From: CAVTHK01 sp964552235
GTDB taxonomy: Bacteria > Spirochaetota > Spirochaetia > SZUA-6 > CAVTHK01
Assembly (NCBI GenBank): GCA_964552235.1
Contig: CAZKGO010000045.1
Coordinates: 1 to 38,162, forward strand
Direction: 5' to 3'
DNA: 38,162 nucleotides
The notes under the pieces were generated by a model, which was not told the origin of the DNA, searched no databases, and saw nothing but the letters and a program-made list of their open reading frames with translations. Below, one piece after another: positions 25,586 to 33,021 of the stretch. The stretch's first letter is position 1, and every line of letters begins with the position of its first letter. The translations under genes and the position numbers were made by a program.

Positions 25586-26743
25586 CTACTCCGCGGCGAG
25601 CTGGTCGCGCTGCTCGGGCGGAAAGAGCCTCACGCTCTCCCAGTCGAAGCCGACCGCGACTTCCGATCCCTCCTGCACGCCCGGGACGCGCCGCTTCTCG
25701 TCGACCAGCACCTCCTTGCGGGATCTCTGGGCCGGTATCTGCAGGAAGTAGCGTACCTGGGTGCCGAGGTAGAGGATCGTGCGCACCTGGCCGCGCAGCG
25801 CCGCCTGCCCCGGGCCGCCGGGCCCGCCTGCCCCCGTGGCCGTCCCTGCCGGCCTGATGTGCAGGTGCTCCGGCCGCGCGAAGAGGATGACGGGCCCTCC
25901 GTCAGGCGCTGAGTCGGCGAGCGCGGCGGGCAGGGGAGCCGCGTCGCCGGAGCCGAGGCGCAGGCGCGCCGACCCGCCGTCGCGCAGGATCTCGCAGTCG
26001 AGAAAATTGGCCTGCCCGATGAAATCCGCGACGCGCACGCTGCCCGGGTTCTCGTAGATCTCGTCGGGCGTCCCGATCTGGCTGACCAGGCCCGCGTGCA
26101 TCACCGCGATGCGGTCGGAGATCGACAGCGCCTCCTCCTGGTCGTGAGTCACGTAGATCGCCGTCACGCCCGCCTGCTGCTGGATGCGCCTGATCTCCTC
26201 GCGCATGTAGATGCGCAGCTTGGCGTCGAGGTTGCTGAGCGGCTCGTCGAGGAGAAGCAGCTTGGGGTTGTAGACGAGCGCGCGGGCTAGGGCGATGCGC
26301 TGCTGCTGGCCGCCTGAGAGCTCGCCGGGCTTGCGCCACGCCGTGCTCTCGAGTCCCACCAGGCTGAGCAGCTCGCCGACCTTGCCGCGGATCTCCTCCG
26401 GCGGCCGCCGCCGCGCCTTCAGGCCGTAAGCCACGTTCTCGAATACCGACAGGTGCGGGAACAGGGCGTAGCTTTGAAAAACCATGCCGATGCCGCGGCG
26501 GAAGGGCGGCACCGCGGTGAAGTCCTGTCCCTGGAACATGATCCGGCCGCTGGTCGGCTTCTCGAAGCCCGCGATGCAGCGCAGCGTCGTGGTCTTGCCG
26601 CAGCCGCTCGGGCCCAGGAGGGTGAACAGCTCGCCCTCCCGGACCTCGAGAGACACGCCCGCCAGGGCCTGGACCTGTTCGTCCTTGGCTCGAAAGGTCT
26701 TGTGGAGGTCCTGGACCGAGAGCGCGACTTCGCCCTTGCTCAT
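25586..26743 (-). CDS. ABC transporter ATPase (FbpC/PotA type), second system
   Basis: Protein of 385 residues. Walker A 'GPSGCGKTT', Q-loop 'VFQSYALFPHLSV', signature 'LSGGQQQR', Walker B 'LLLLDEPLSNLD' and 'VTHDQEEALSISD' are intact. The C-terminal TOBE-type domain contains a Gly/Pro-rich insert (about 'TGAGGPGGPG'). The ATG overlaps the binding-protein stop (ATGA, 26740-26743), so it is translationally coupled to the binding protein. Confidence 0.95.
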   Translation of the reverse strand: MSKGEVALSVQDLHKTFRAKDEQVQALAGVSLEVREGELFTLLGPSGCGKTTTLRCIAGFEKPTSGRIMFQGQDFTAVPPFRRGIGMVFQSYALFPHLSVFENVAYGLKARRRPPEEIRGKVGELLSLVGLESTAWRKPGELSGGQQQRIALARALVYNPKLLLLDEPLSNLDAKLRIYMREEIRRIQQQAGVTAIYVTHDQEEALSISDRIAVMHAGLVSQIGTPDEIYENPGSVRVADFIGQANFLDCEILRDGGSARLRLGSGDAAPLPAALADSAPDGGPVILFARPEHLHIRPAGTATGAGGPGGPGQAALRGQVRTILYLGTQVRYFLQIPAQRSRKEVLVDEKRRVPGVQEGSEVAVGFDWESVRLFPPEQRDQLAAE

Positions 26744-27726
26744 CGCGCCGCGAAGATCTCGCCGAACTTCTTCAGGTACTCATCGCGTTTGGCCGTGGCC
26801 TCGGCGTCGTCGTACTTGATGAACTTGATCTCGGTGCTGGGCTTGAGCCCCGGAGGCGGCGGCACGTCCGGCCGCGTCATCCTGCGATAGTGCGGCGCCG
26901 CGGATACGATGCTCATCGCCTCTTTCGTGGTCAGGAAGTCCATGTAGAGCCGGGCGTTGGCTGCGTTCGGGCCGTTCTTGATGATGCCCGAGGCATCGAA
27001 GCGCAGGCCGGTTCCGTCGGAGGGATAGATCGCCTCGACCGGGTTGCCCTTGGCCTTTTCCGTGAACACGTTGCCTTCGCCGGTCACCCCGATGGCGAAC
27101 TCGCCGCGGGCCACCAGGCTGTAGGCGAGGGTCGAGCTCGGGACGTATGTGGCCAGCCGCCGCACGGCGTTGATGTGGTCCCAGCCGTAGAGACCCACCA
27201 TCTGGAACAACTGGGCGAACGCCGAGCCCGACAGCGCCGGGTTGGCGAACAGAAGCTTGTTGGCCCATTTCTTGTCCGCGAGGTCCTTCCAGCTCTTGGG
27301 CGCGTCGGCCGGCTTGACCAGCTCCGTGTTGATGATGAACGCCTGGATGTTGTAGGAGAAGCCGTAGTACCTGTTGTTCGCGTCCTTGTACTCGGGTGGG
27401 AACGCCGCGTCCTCCTTGACCTTGTAGGGCGCGAGCAGGTCGACGATCACCTCCAGGTTCTCCTTGGCCACCGCCTGGATGATGTCGCCGAGCGGCTTCT
27501 TCGCCTCGGCCTTGATGCGCGTGAGCAGCTCGCCGGAGCCGGCGCGGATGATCTCGACCTTCACGTCCGGATGCTTCGCGCGGAAGGCCTTGGCCAGGTC
27601 GTCGCCCATTTCCGGCGAGCCTGCGTTGTAGATCACAAGGCTGCCGTCGGCGTACAGCAGCGAACCCCCGAGCAGGGCGAGCACCGCGACCAACAGAACG
27701 CGAGCGATGGGACGGGCACGGTTCAT
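26740..27726 (-). CDS. Afu/Fbp-type substrate-binding protein, second system
   Basis: Protein of 328 residues. The ATG at 27726 is chosen for the GGGGAGG site and because the signal peptide starts there ('MNRARPIARVLLVAVLALLGG'); the open frame to 27816 covers the promoter. The mature part begins near 'DGSLVIYNAGSPEMGDDLAKAF', the opening typical of AfuA/FbpA relatives, with 'AGSGELLTRIKAEAKKPLGD'. Its divergent neighbours, a TIM-barrel isomerase-like protein and a HAD phosphatase, make a sugar phosphate, polyol phosphate or phosphonate a more attractive substrate than iron; this is inference. Confidence 0.9.
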   Translation of the reverse strand: MNRARPIARVLLVAVLALLGGSLLYADGSLVIYNAGSPEMGDDLAKAFRAKHPDVKVEIIRAGSGELLTRIKAEAKKPLGDIIQAVAKENLEVIVDLLAPYKVKEDAAFPPEYKDANNRYYGFSYNIQAFIINTELVKPADAPKSWKDLADKKWANKLLFANPALSGSAFAQLFQMVGLYGWDHINAVRRLATYVPSSTLAYSLVARGEFAIGVTGEGNVFTEKAKGNPVEAIYPSDGTGLRFDASGIIKNGPNAANARLYMDFLTTKEAMSIVSAAPHYRRMTRPDVPPPPGLKPSTEIKFIKYDDAEATAKRDEYLKKFGEIFAAR

Positions 27727-27753
27727 AGACACCTCCCCTTGAGTTTTGCTATG

Positions 27754-27782
27754 ACTGTAGGACGGGTTCCGCTCCAAGTCAA
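27754..27782 (-). promoter_or_regulatory. promoter of the second Afu-type operon
   Basis: On the minus strand TTGACT (27782-27777), a 17-base spacer and TACAGT (27759-27754) are followed by an AT-rich leader and the GGGGAGG site of the binding-protein gene. No equally good plus-strand promoter for the divergent gene at 27791 was found in the 64-base gap. Confidence 0.6.
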
Positions 27783-27790
27783 CGCCTGCC

Positions 27791-28747
27791 ATGGTTGTAC
27801 AGGATGAAGGCTTCACGCCCGTGACGCGATCGCACTCCGAGGTCGGCGCCTTCTCGATTGGTGTCTCGCTCGTGGCGTTCTCGAATGCCGGCGAGGTGCG
27901 CCGCTTCCTCGACCAGGCGCGGGAGCGCCACGGTCATTCGCCGCTGATCGAGCTCTCCTACGCGATGTCGCGGGACTTTCTCGATTCGGTCTCGTTTCTG
28001 AAGGGCCGCGTGTTCTCGGCCCACGCTCCCTGCCCGCGCGCCGAGCTCTTTCCCAATCTCGGCAGCCGCGACCCCGCCGTCGTGGCCGAGAGCCTGGAGT
28101 CGATCCGCGCGAGCGCCACTACGGCCGCCGCTTTTGGCGCGCGCACGCTGGTGCTGCACGCCGGCTACACGCTGGACGCAGGCGTGTACTCCGACCCGCG
28201 GCGCAGGCTTGCGGCGCTCGGCCCCGAGGGCGGCATCTGCGAGCCCGGTTCCTGCGAGACCGGCCCCTATCGCGCGCACCTCGAGACAGCGGTGGACAAC
28301 CTGCGGCGGGCATGCGCCCTCTGCGAGCGCGAGGGCGTGCGCCTGGCAGTGGAGAACCTGAACCCGCGGCTCACGTACCTGTTCCAGCTGCCCGGCGAGC
28401 TGGCTCATCTCGCGCGCGAGATCCCCGACGTGGCCCTTTGCGTCGACCTCGCGCACCTGTGGATCGCGTCTCTGGTGCACGGCTTCGCGTTCACCGATGG
28501 GCTGCGCGAAATACTCTCGACGGGGTGCGTGGCGAGCGCTCACATCCACGACAACCCGTCGGCCGCCGGCCCGGGTTCCCGGCTGTCGGACGATCACGCG
28601 ACGATCGGGTCCGGGCGCGTGCCGGTCGCGGACGCCCTGCCTCTGCTGGCCGCCGCCGGCGTGAGGCCGCTGATCGTGGAATCCCTTGGGCCGGTGATCG
28701 ACAGCTACAGTGCCCTCGTGCGGCTCATCGAGGAGTCGTGCCCGTGA
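27791..28747 (+). CDS. sugar phosphate isomerase/epimerase-like TIM-barrel protein
   Basis: Protein of 318 residues with the AP-endonuclease-2/xylose-isomerase-like barrel pattern: 'SAHAPCPR', 'LVLHAGYT', the metal Glu in 'LAVENLNPR', the Asp/His in 'LCVDLAHLW' and the His in 'SAHIHDN', then 'HATIGSGRVP' and the late Glu in 'LIVESLG'. Such enzymes isomerise or epimerise keto sugars or dehydrate polyols using a divalent metal. No clear binding site precedes the ATG; the conserved part starts at about residue 20, so a later GTG start is possible. The stop overlaps the GTG of the phosphatase gene (GTGA). Divergent from the second Afu-type importer. Confidence 0.85.
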   Translation: MVVQDEGFTPVTRSHSEVGAFSIGVSLVAFSNAGEVRRFLDQARERHGHSPLIELSYAMSRDFLDSVSFLKGRVFSAHAPCPRAELFPNLGSRDPAVVAESLESIRASATTAAAFGARTLVLHAGYTLDAGVYSDPRRRLAALGPEGGICEPGSCETGPYRAHLETAVDNLRRACALCEREGVRLAVENLNPRLTYLFQLPGELAHLAREIPDVALCVDLAHLWIASLVHGFAFTDGLREILSTGCVASAHIHDNPSAAGPGSRLSDDHATIGSGRVPVADALPLLAAAGVRPLIVESLGPVIDSYSALVRLIEESCP

Positions 28748-29349
28748 GCGTCGCGGCCGTGGTCTTCGATTTCGACGGTACGCTTATCGACTCGCGCGAC
28801 ATCAAGACGGCGAACTACGTGGCGGCCTTCGAGCGGGTGTTCGCATCGTCGCCGCAGGAGCGGCCCCGCGTCGTCGCCTCGTGCGTGCGGACGTCGGGCG
28901 CCAACCGCTTCGTGCAGCTGCGCGACACGCTCGAAAGCCTGGGGCGTTCGGCCACGCCCGCCCAGGAGCAGGAGTGGAGCCGCCTCTACTCGAGCCTCAA
29001 CGCCGGGAGCGTGGGCCGGATCCGGGAGTTCCCCTCGGTGCGGCCGCTGCTGCGCGAGCTGCGCAGCCTCGGCTGCCTGGTGTGCGCGGCCTCTGGGATC
29101 CTCGAGGAGGAGTTCCTGCGCGAGCTCGACCGTCGGGGCCTGGCTGGTCTCTTTGACGAGGTCCGGGGCGGAGACAAGCTGGGGACGCTGCGCGATCTGC
29201 TCGCGCGCGGCCTCGGCGACGTCGTCTTCGTGGGCGACACGGAGTACGATCGGCTCACGGCCCAAGAGGCCGGGGTCGACTTCCACATGGTGCAGGACGA
29301 CAGCGACCTGCAGGCCCTCGGGCAGCGGCTGCGCGAGGCTGCGCGCTGA
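28744..29349 (+). CDS. HAD-family phosphatase (phosphoglycolate phosphatase-like)
   Basis: Protein of 201 residues. The nucleophile motif is 'VVFDFDGTLIDS' near the N-terminus, a Ser in 'CAASGILEEE' is motif II-like, Lys is in 'GGDKLGTL' and the acidic motif IV is 'FVGDTEYD'. The helical cap is of the small C1 type. It removes phosphate from a small metabolite. The GTG start overlaps the preceding stop by four bases, so the isomerase-like enzyme and the phosphatase are coupled and probably work on one phosphorylated substrate, conceivably that of the adjacent importer. Confidence 0.9.
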   Translation: MSVAAVVFDFDGTLIDSRDIKTANYVAAFERVFASSPQERPRVVASCVRTSGANRFVQLRDTLESLGRSATPAQEQEWSRLYSSLNAGSVGRIREFPSVRPLLRELRSLGCLVCAASGILEEEFLRELDRRGLAGLFDEVRGGDKLGTLRDLLARGLGDVVFVGDTEYDRLTAQEAGVDFHMVQDDSDLQALGQRLREAAR

Positions 29350-29439
29350 GTCACGGCGGGCGGGGCAAGCTGGACGGCGCTGCAGCATCGCTGTAGGATG
29401 TCTCCCGCGCCTGTGCAGCCTGCGCGAAAGGCGGAACCC

Positions 29440-29871
29440 TTGCCCGTCAGCGTTTCCCTCGCCACGGCCGTCGCCATCCAGCTCCTCTGCCAGCTGTTCA
29501 AGGTCGTCCACCACTCGGTCAGGGACAGAAGGCTCCAGTTCAGCCCCTTCTTTTCGGCAGGCGGCATGCCCAGCGCGCACACCGCCTTTGTCGTCGCCCT
29601 GGGCATCTCGATCGGGCTGAACAGCGGCTTCGACTCCGAGGTGTTCGCCGTGGCCCTGGTCTTCGGCGCGATCGTGGTCTACGACATCCTGCGGCTTCGT
29701 GCCGCTGTCCAGAGGCACTCAGACATCCTCAGAAAGCTGACCGCGGATCGCGGCGAGGCGGTGCCGATGCCGCCGGACGTGGGTCACACCCCAGCCGAGG
29801 TCGCGGTCGGGGCCGCGGTCGGGGCCGCGTTCGCGTTCGCGGCGCACTTGCTGCTCGCAGCCTGGAGTTGA
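29440..29871 (+). CDS. divergent PAP2 / YuiD-family membrane protein
   Basis: Protein of 143 residues from the TTG at 29440 (157 from the ATG at 29398). 'QLFKVVHHSV', 'FSAGGMPSAHTAFV', 'IVVYDILRLRAAVQRHSDIL' and 'GHTPAEV' are the marks of the DUF212/YuiD group, small membrane relatives of acid phosphatases of PAP2 type. TTG is preferred because AAAGGCGG lies upstream, a possible -10 (TAGGAT, 29393-29398) covers the ATG, and the distance to 'QLFK' then agrees with family members; this choice is uncertain. Function of the family is not settled; lipid-phosphate handling has been supposed. Confidence 0.75.
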   Translation: MPVSVSLATAVAIQLLCQLFKVVHHSVRDRRLQFSPFFSAGGMPSAHTAFVVALGISIGLNSGFDSEVFAVALVFGAIVVYDILRLRAAVQRHSDILRKLTADRGEAVPMPPDVGHTPAEVAVGAAVGAAFAFAAHLLLAAWS

Positions 29872-29972
29872 GGCGAGCGGGGACGCCGCTGCGACGGCAG
29901 GCGCGGGGCCGTCTCGCCAAGCGGCTCGTTGCGGTGCCCGGCCGACGCGAGGTCGAACTCCGTCAACTCCTA

Positions 29973-30002
29973 TTGACGTGTCGCAAGTTTTCTGGGCACA
30001 TT
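29973..30002 (+). promoter_or_regulatory. possible promoter of the secreted-protein gene
   Basis: TTGACG (29973-29978), an 18-base spacer and CACATT (29997-30002) lie 24 bases upstream of the ATG at 30027, in a locally AT-richer patch. The -10 is poor. Confidence 0.35.
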
Positions 30003-30026
30003 ACCAAAAACGTCAGGGAGGAAATA

Positions 30027-30743
30027 ATGACTCGAAAGATCGCTGTTCTCGCTTTGTTCGCTCTGATCGGAAGCTTCGCTCTCGCTCAGGACCTCAAGAT
30101 CGACTACCAGCTCAACATGGCGCCCGGGGCCGTAGGCAGCTACTTCACCTTCACGGGCCCCATCCGCTACATGGCGGCGGACAAGGACCACGTGGATGCC
30201 AAGACGGGAGCCTCGGTCGGCAACTCGACCGAGTTGTTCAACGCTTACATCTACGACGTCAAGGGCAAGGCGACTTTCCCGTCAGGCCTGCGCGGCCTGT
30301 TCCTCTTCGCAGTGGCCCCTGCCGAGCAGCGGACCGTGGACAACCTTTCGGCTGCCAAGGCCGGCGACGGAACGATCACCATCCGGTACGTTCATCGCGG
30401 AACCGCCTACGAGATCGTCACCGACAAGAGCGGCAGGATCAACTTCCCGGACAACGCCCTCCGCAGGCGCCCGATCGGGTTCATCCAGGGCGAGGGCCCG
30501 CAGGTTCTGCACAGGGACTTCTCCAGCGACGGAACGGCGGCCAAGATCGACTGGCGCAAGGTCTGGGACGACCGCATCGCGGGCGGCAAGGAGATCAAGG
30601 CCGGCGTCGCCAACAAGACGGGCAGCGTTGGCCCGGACGGCGCGGCCCCGGATTCGATGTACCACTGGCAGGGAGCCCTCCAGGTGACCCTCGAGCGCAA
30701 CGTCCTCAAGATCGTCGGCGGGCTGAACGTCGTCAAGCGCTGA
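30027..30743 (+). CDS. secreted protein of unknown function
   Basis: Protein of 238 residues that I do not recognise. A clean signal peptide ('MTRKIAVLALFALIGSFALAQ', cleavage after ALA) makes it periplasmic or exported; no lipobox. The mature part alternates polar and hydrophobic residues, suggesting beta structure ('GSYFTFTGPIRYMA', 'TITIRYVHRGTAYEIVTD'), and ends in 'MYHWQGALQVTLERNVLKIVGGLNVV'. The GGGAGG site is strong. It is monocistronic: own possible promoter and a strong terminator directly after it, which suggests substantial expression. No catalytic motif seen. Confidence 0.85.
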   Translation: MTRKIAVLALFALIGSFALAQDLKIDYQLNMAPGAVGSYFTFTGPIRYMAADKDHVDAKTGASVGNSTELFNAYIYDVKGKATFPSGLRGLFLFAVAPAEQRTVDNLSAAKAGDGTITIRYVHRGTAYEIVTDKSGRINFPDNALRRRPIGFIQGEGPQVLHRDFSSDGTAAKIDWRKVWDDRIAGGKEIKAGVANKTGSVGPDGAAPDSMYHWQGALQVTLERNVLKIVGGLNVVKR

Positions 30744-30761
30744 CGGTGACCTCGAGAAGAC

Positions 30762-30809
30762 AAAGGCCGTCGGGCCCGCCGCATGGCGGCAGCTCGACGG
30801 CCTTTTTTT
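30762..30809 (+). terminator. intrinsic terminator after the secreted-protein gene
   Basis: AAGGCCGTCG (30763-30772) pairs with CGACGGCCTT (30795-30804), and seven T (30803-30809) follow. The loop holds a further small hairpin (GCCGC-ATG-GCGGC). In the opposite direction only three T follow the stem, so it is weaker for the converging peroxiredoxin gene. Confidence 0.9.
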
Positions 30810-30871
30810 GTTGGGGGCGCGCGGCGGCTGCTCCCGCGACGCCGCACCCCCGGCAGGACAGGTCCGATCGC

Positions 30872-31459
30872 CTGCTTCTTGAAGACGGTCTTCAGCACGG
30901 TCTCCTTGTCGAGCTTCCTGGTGCAGAAGAACCAGTCGTAGCAGGTCATGTCCTTCTTGTGGTCCATGCGCTCCTTGGCCACGCCGCAGGAGCCGGCGGT
31001 CTGCAGCGCGATGAGGACCCGGTGCAGCTCGTCGAACTTGCGGCCGAGGCTCAGCGGGTAGTAGATGATCGTGCGGATGATCCCCTCGGGGTCGATGACA
31101 AAGACCGCGCGGACGGCCTTGGTCGAGCTCTCGCCCGGCTGGATCATGCCGTACTTCTTCGCGACCTCCATCGTGATGTCCTCGATCAGGGGGAACTTGA
31201 CCTCGACATCCTTTATCCCGCGGTACTCGATCGTTTCCTTGATGGTCCGCAGCCAGGCGATGTGGCTGTGGAGCCTGTCGACCGAGAGCCCCACGAGCCT
31301 GCAGTGCGCCTCGGCGAACTTGCTCTCCATCGAGGCGAACGTCATGAACTCGGAGGTGCAGACGGGGGTGAAGTCAGCAGGGTGGCCCTTGAACGACGGC
31401 GCCTTGTATCCGATGCGGGGCATTGCGGGGGCGGGCTGATTGCCCTTTTCCAGGATCAT
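30872..31459 (-). pseudogene. peroxiredoxin (Prx6-like) gene with two in-frame deletions and no proper stop
   Basis: Clear homology to archaeal/bacterial Prx6-like peroxidases: peroxidatic Cys34 in 'HPADFTPVCTSEFMTF', 'VGLSVDRLHSHIAWLRTIKE', 'YGMIQPGESSTKAVRAVFVIDPEGIIRTIIYYPLSLGR' type core and C-terminal cysteines ('SCG', 'CYDWFFC'). Relative to the family about 23 residues are missing between 'APSFKG' and 'HPADFT' (junction near 31384-31388), removing the core strand before the active site, and about 21 between 'IALQT' and 'AGSCG' (near 30992-31000). The frame then runs without a stop from the natural end near 30875 through the terminator to 30407, antisense to the secreted-protein gene. 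The ATG at 31459 has AGGAG only two bases away. Probably non-functional as read; assembly error is the alternative. Confidence 0.8.
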
Positions 31460-31491
31460 TTCTCCTATTGAGTGAGATATCGGAAGCCCGA

Positions 31492-31537
31492 ACACAGGGA
31501 CCTGTCGAGCCTGGGGTCAACATGCGGGAACAGGTCC
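31492..31537. promoter_or_regulatory. possible prx promoter overlapped by an 8-bp inverted repeat
   Basis: GGACCTGT (31498-31505) and ACAGGTCC (31530-31537) are perfect inverted repeats 24 bases apart. Between and across them, on the minus strand, TTGACC (31520-31515), a 17-base spacer and CTGTGT (31497-31492) could be the peroxiredoxin promoter. The rest of the 302-base gap 31460-31761 has only the promoter below. Confidence 0.3.
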
Positions 31538-31650
31538 TCAGCGGCCGCCCGCGGGCGACGCGGCGGCCAGCAGCCGATGAGCGCCGCGGCCGCGAGCTCG
31601 CTCGTCGGGTCGCGCCCGTCTCTTGCTCGATCGCGAATCGCGTCGCGTCG

Positions 31651-31679
31651 TTGACAACTGCGGACTCCACACCTACGAT
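31651..31679 (+). promoter_or_regulatory. promoter of the CUT1-creatininase-FAD operon
   Basis: TTGACA (31651-31656), a 17-base spacer and TACGAT (31674-31679): the best match to the sigma70 consensus in the window. It leaves an 80-base leader before the binding-protein ATG. Confidence 0.65.
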
Positions 31680-31761
31680 GGCCCTGCTGGTTCCGCGAAT
31701 CAGCTCGCCCGCCGCGGCGGACGAAACGACACAACCACTTGAAGCCCCAAGGAGGGACAGC

Positions 31762-33021
31762 ATGAAGAAGAAGCTCCTGTGCGTGGGAACCTTCGCGGTG
31801 CTGATCGTCTGCACCGCTTTTGCAGGAGGGGCGGGCGAGCCAGCAGCCACGGCCAAGCCCGTAGCGCTCGACTTCCCGAGCTGGCAGGCCGAAGAAGCCG
31901 GGTTCAAGGAGTTTTGGGCGGAAGCTATACCCGCGTTCAAAGCCCAGAACCCGAACGTCGATGTCAAGCTCACCCGCATCGTTTACAAGGACTACATCGA
32001 CACCCTGACGACGCGGTTCGCGGCGAACAACCCGCCGGACATCCTGCACCTGCCTGCCCGCAATGCCGCCCAGTTCAACGCCCAGGGGTGGCTGGCGCCT
32101 CTCGACGGCTACCTCAAGGATACCGACATCCTCGCCAACTGGACGCCGCTGCAGTCCTCGGTCGTCTTCGACGGCAAGAACATGGGGCTCCTGCTCATGG
32201 GGTACGGCTACCTCCTCTACTACAACGAGAAGATCTTCAAGGATGCCGGTGTGGCCCTGCCCAAGTCTCCCGCCGACATGCTCACAGCGGCCAAGGCGCT
32301 GACGAACGAGAAGGCCGGAATCTTCGGGTTCGGCCTGACGACCGCGGACCATCCCAACATCTACGGCGATGTCTCCAACCTGGTCTACGGGCTGGGGTTG
32401 AGCTTTTTCAAGAACGGCCAGTACAACTTTGTCGATCCCCAGGTCGTGCGAGCCGTCGACCACTTCAGGGAGCTGGCCAAGTACTCTCCCAAGGGCACCA
32501 CGACCGAGCTCAAGCGGCAGATCTTCGTGGACGGCAAGATCGCGATGATCGTGGACGGGCCGTGGGTCGTTGCCATGTTCGACAAGGCCAGCGAGGGCAT
32601 CAAGCCGTTCCTCAAGATCATGGTCCCCCCGTTGCCTGTGATCACGGGCAACCCGTCCAACAGCATGCATGTTCCGGCCGGGATCGCGGCCGACCGCAAG
32701 GACCTGGTGTGGAAGTTCATTAAGACGCTCGCCACCCCTGAGCTGCAGGCCAGGTACACCGAGCTGACCAAGTCGCCGGCGGGCCGCAAGAACGTCGTGA
32801 CCCCCGCACTCCTGGCCAAGAACCCGAACCTCGAGGTCATCAACAAGGCCGCGGCCGCTGCGCTGAACACCTGGCCCGAGTCGCCCAACGTGAACGCCAA
32901 GTACGCGCAGTACTCGAAGATAGTGGCCTCCTACATGATGAGGCTGATGGTGACGTCCGACCCCACTCAGAAGGTGCTGGAGGAGATGGCCGCGGCCGTC
33001 GCCAAGGAGATCAAGCCCTGA
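31762..33021 (+). CDS. CUT1 sugar-binding protein
   Basis: Protein of 419 residues; AAGGAGG precedes the ATG. The leader ends in the spirochaete-like 'FAGGAGEPA'. Then comes a family-1 extracellular binding protein: 'FKAQNPNVDVKLTRIVYKDY', 'NNPPDILHLPARN', 'YLLYYNEKIFKDAGVALPKSPADM', 'DGKIAMIVDGPWVV', 'VPAGIAADRKDLVWKFIKTL'. It captures a sugar or sugar-like compound in the periplasm. The stop overlaps the permease start (TGATG), so expression is coupled. The downstream enzymes suggest a cyclic polyol, a glycoside or a sugar derivative needing oxidation. Confidence 0.93.
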   Translation: MKKKLLCVGTFAVLIVCTAFAGGAGEPAATAKPVALDFPSWQAEEAGFKEFWAEAIPAFKAQNPNVDVKLTRIVYKDYIDTLTTRFAANNPPDILHLPARNAAQFNAQGWLAPLDGYLKDTDILANWTPLQSSVVFDGKNMGLLLMGYGYLLYYNEKIFKDAGVALPKSPADMLTAAKALTNEKAGIFGFGLTTADHPNIYGDVSNLVYGLGLSFFKNGQYNFVDPQVVRAVDHFRELAKYSPKGTTTELKRQIFVDGKIAMIVDGPWVVAMFDKASEGIKPFLKIMVPPLPVITGNPSNSMHVPAGIAADRKDLVWKFIKTLATPELQARYTELTKSPAGRKNVVTPALLAKNPNLEVINKAAAAALNTWPESPNVNAKYAQYSKIVASYMMRLMVTSDPTQKVLEEMAAAVAKEIKP

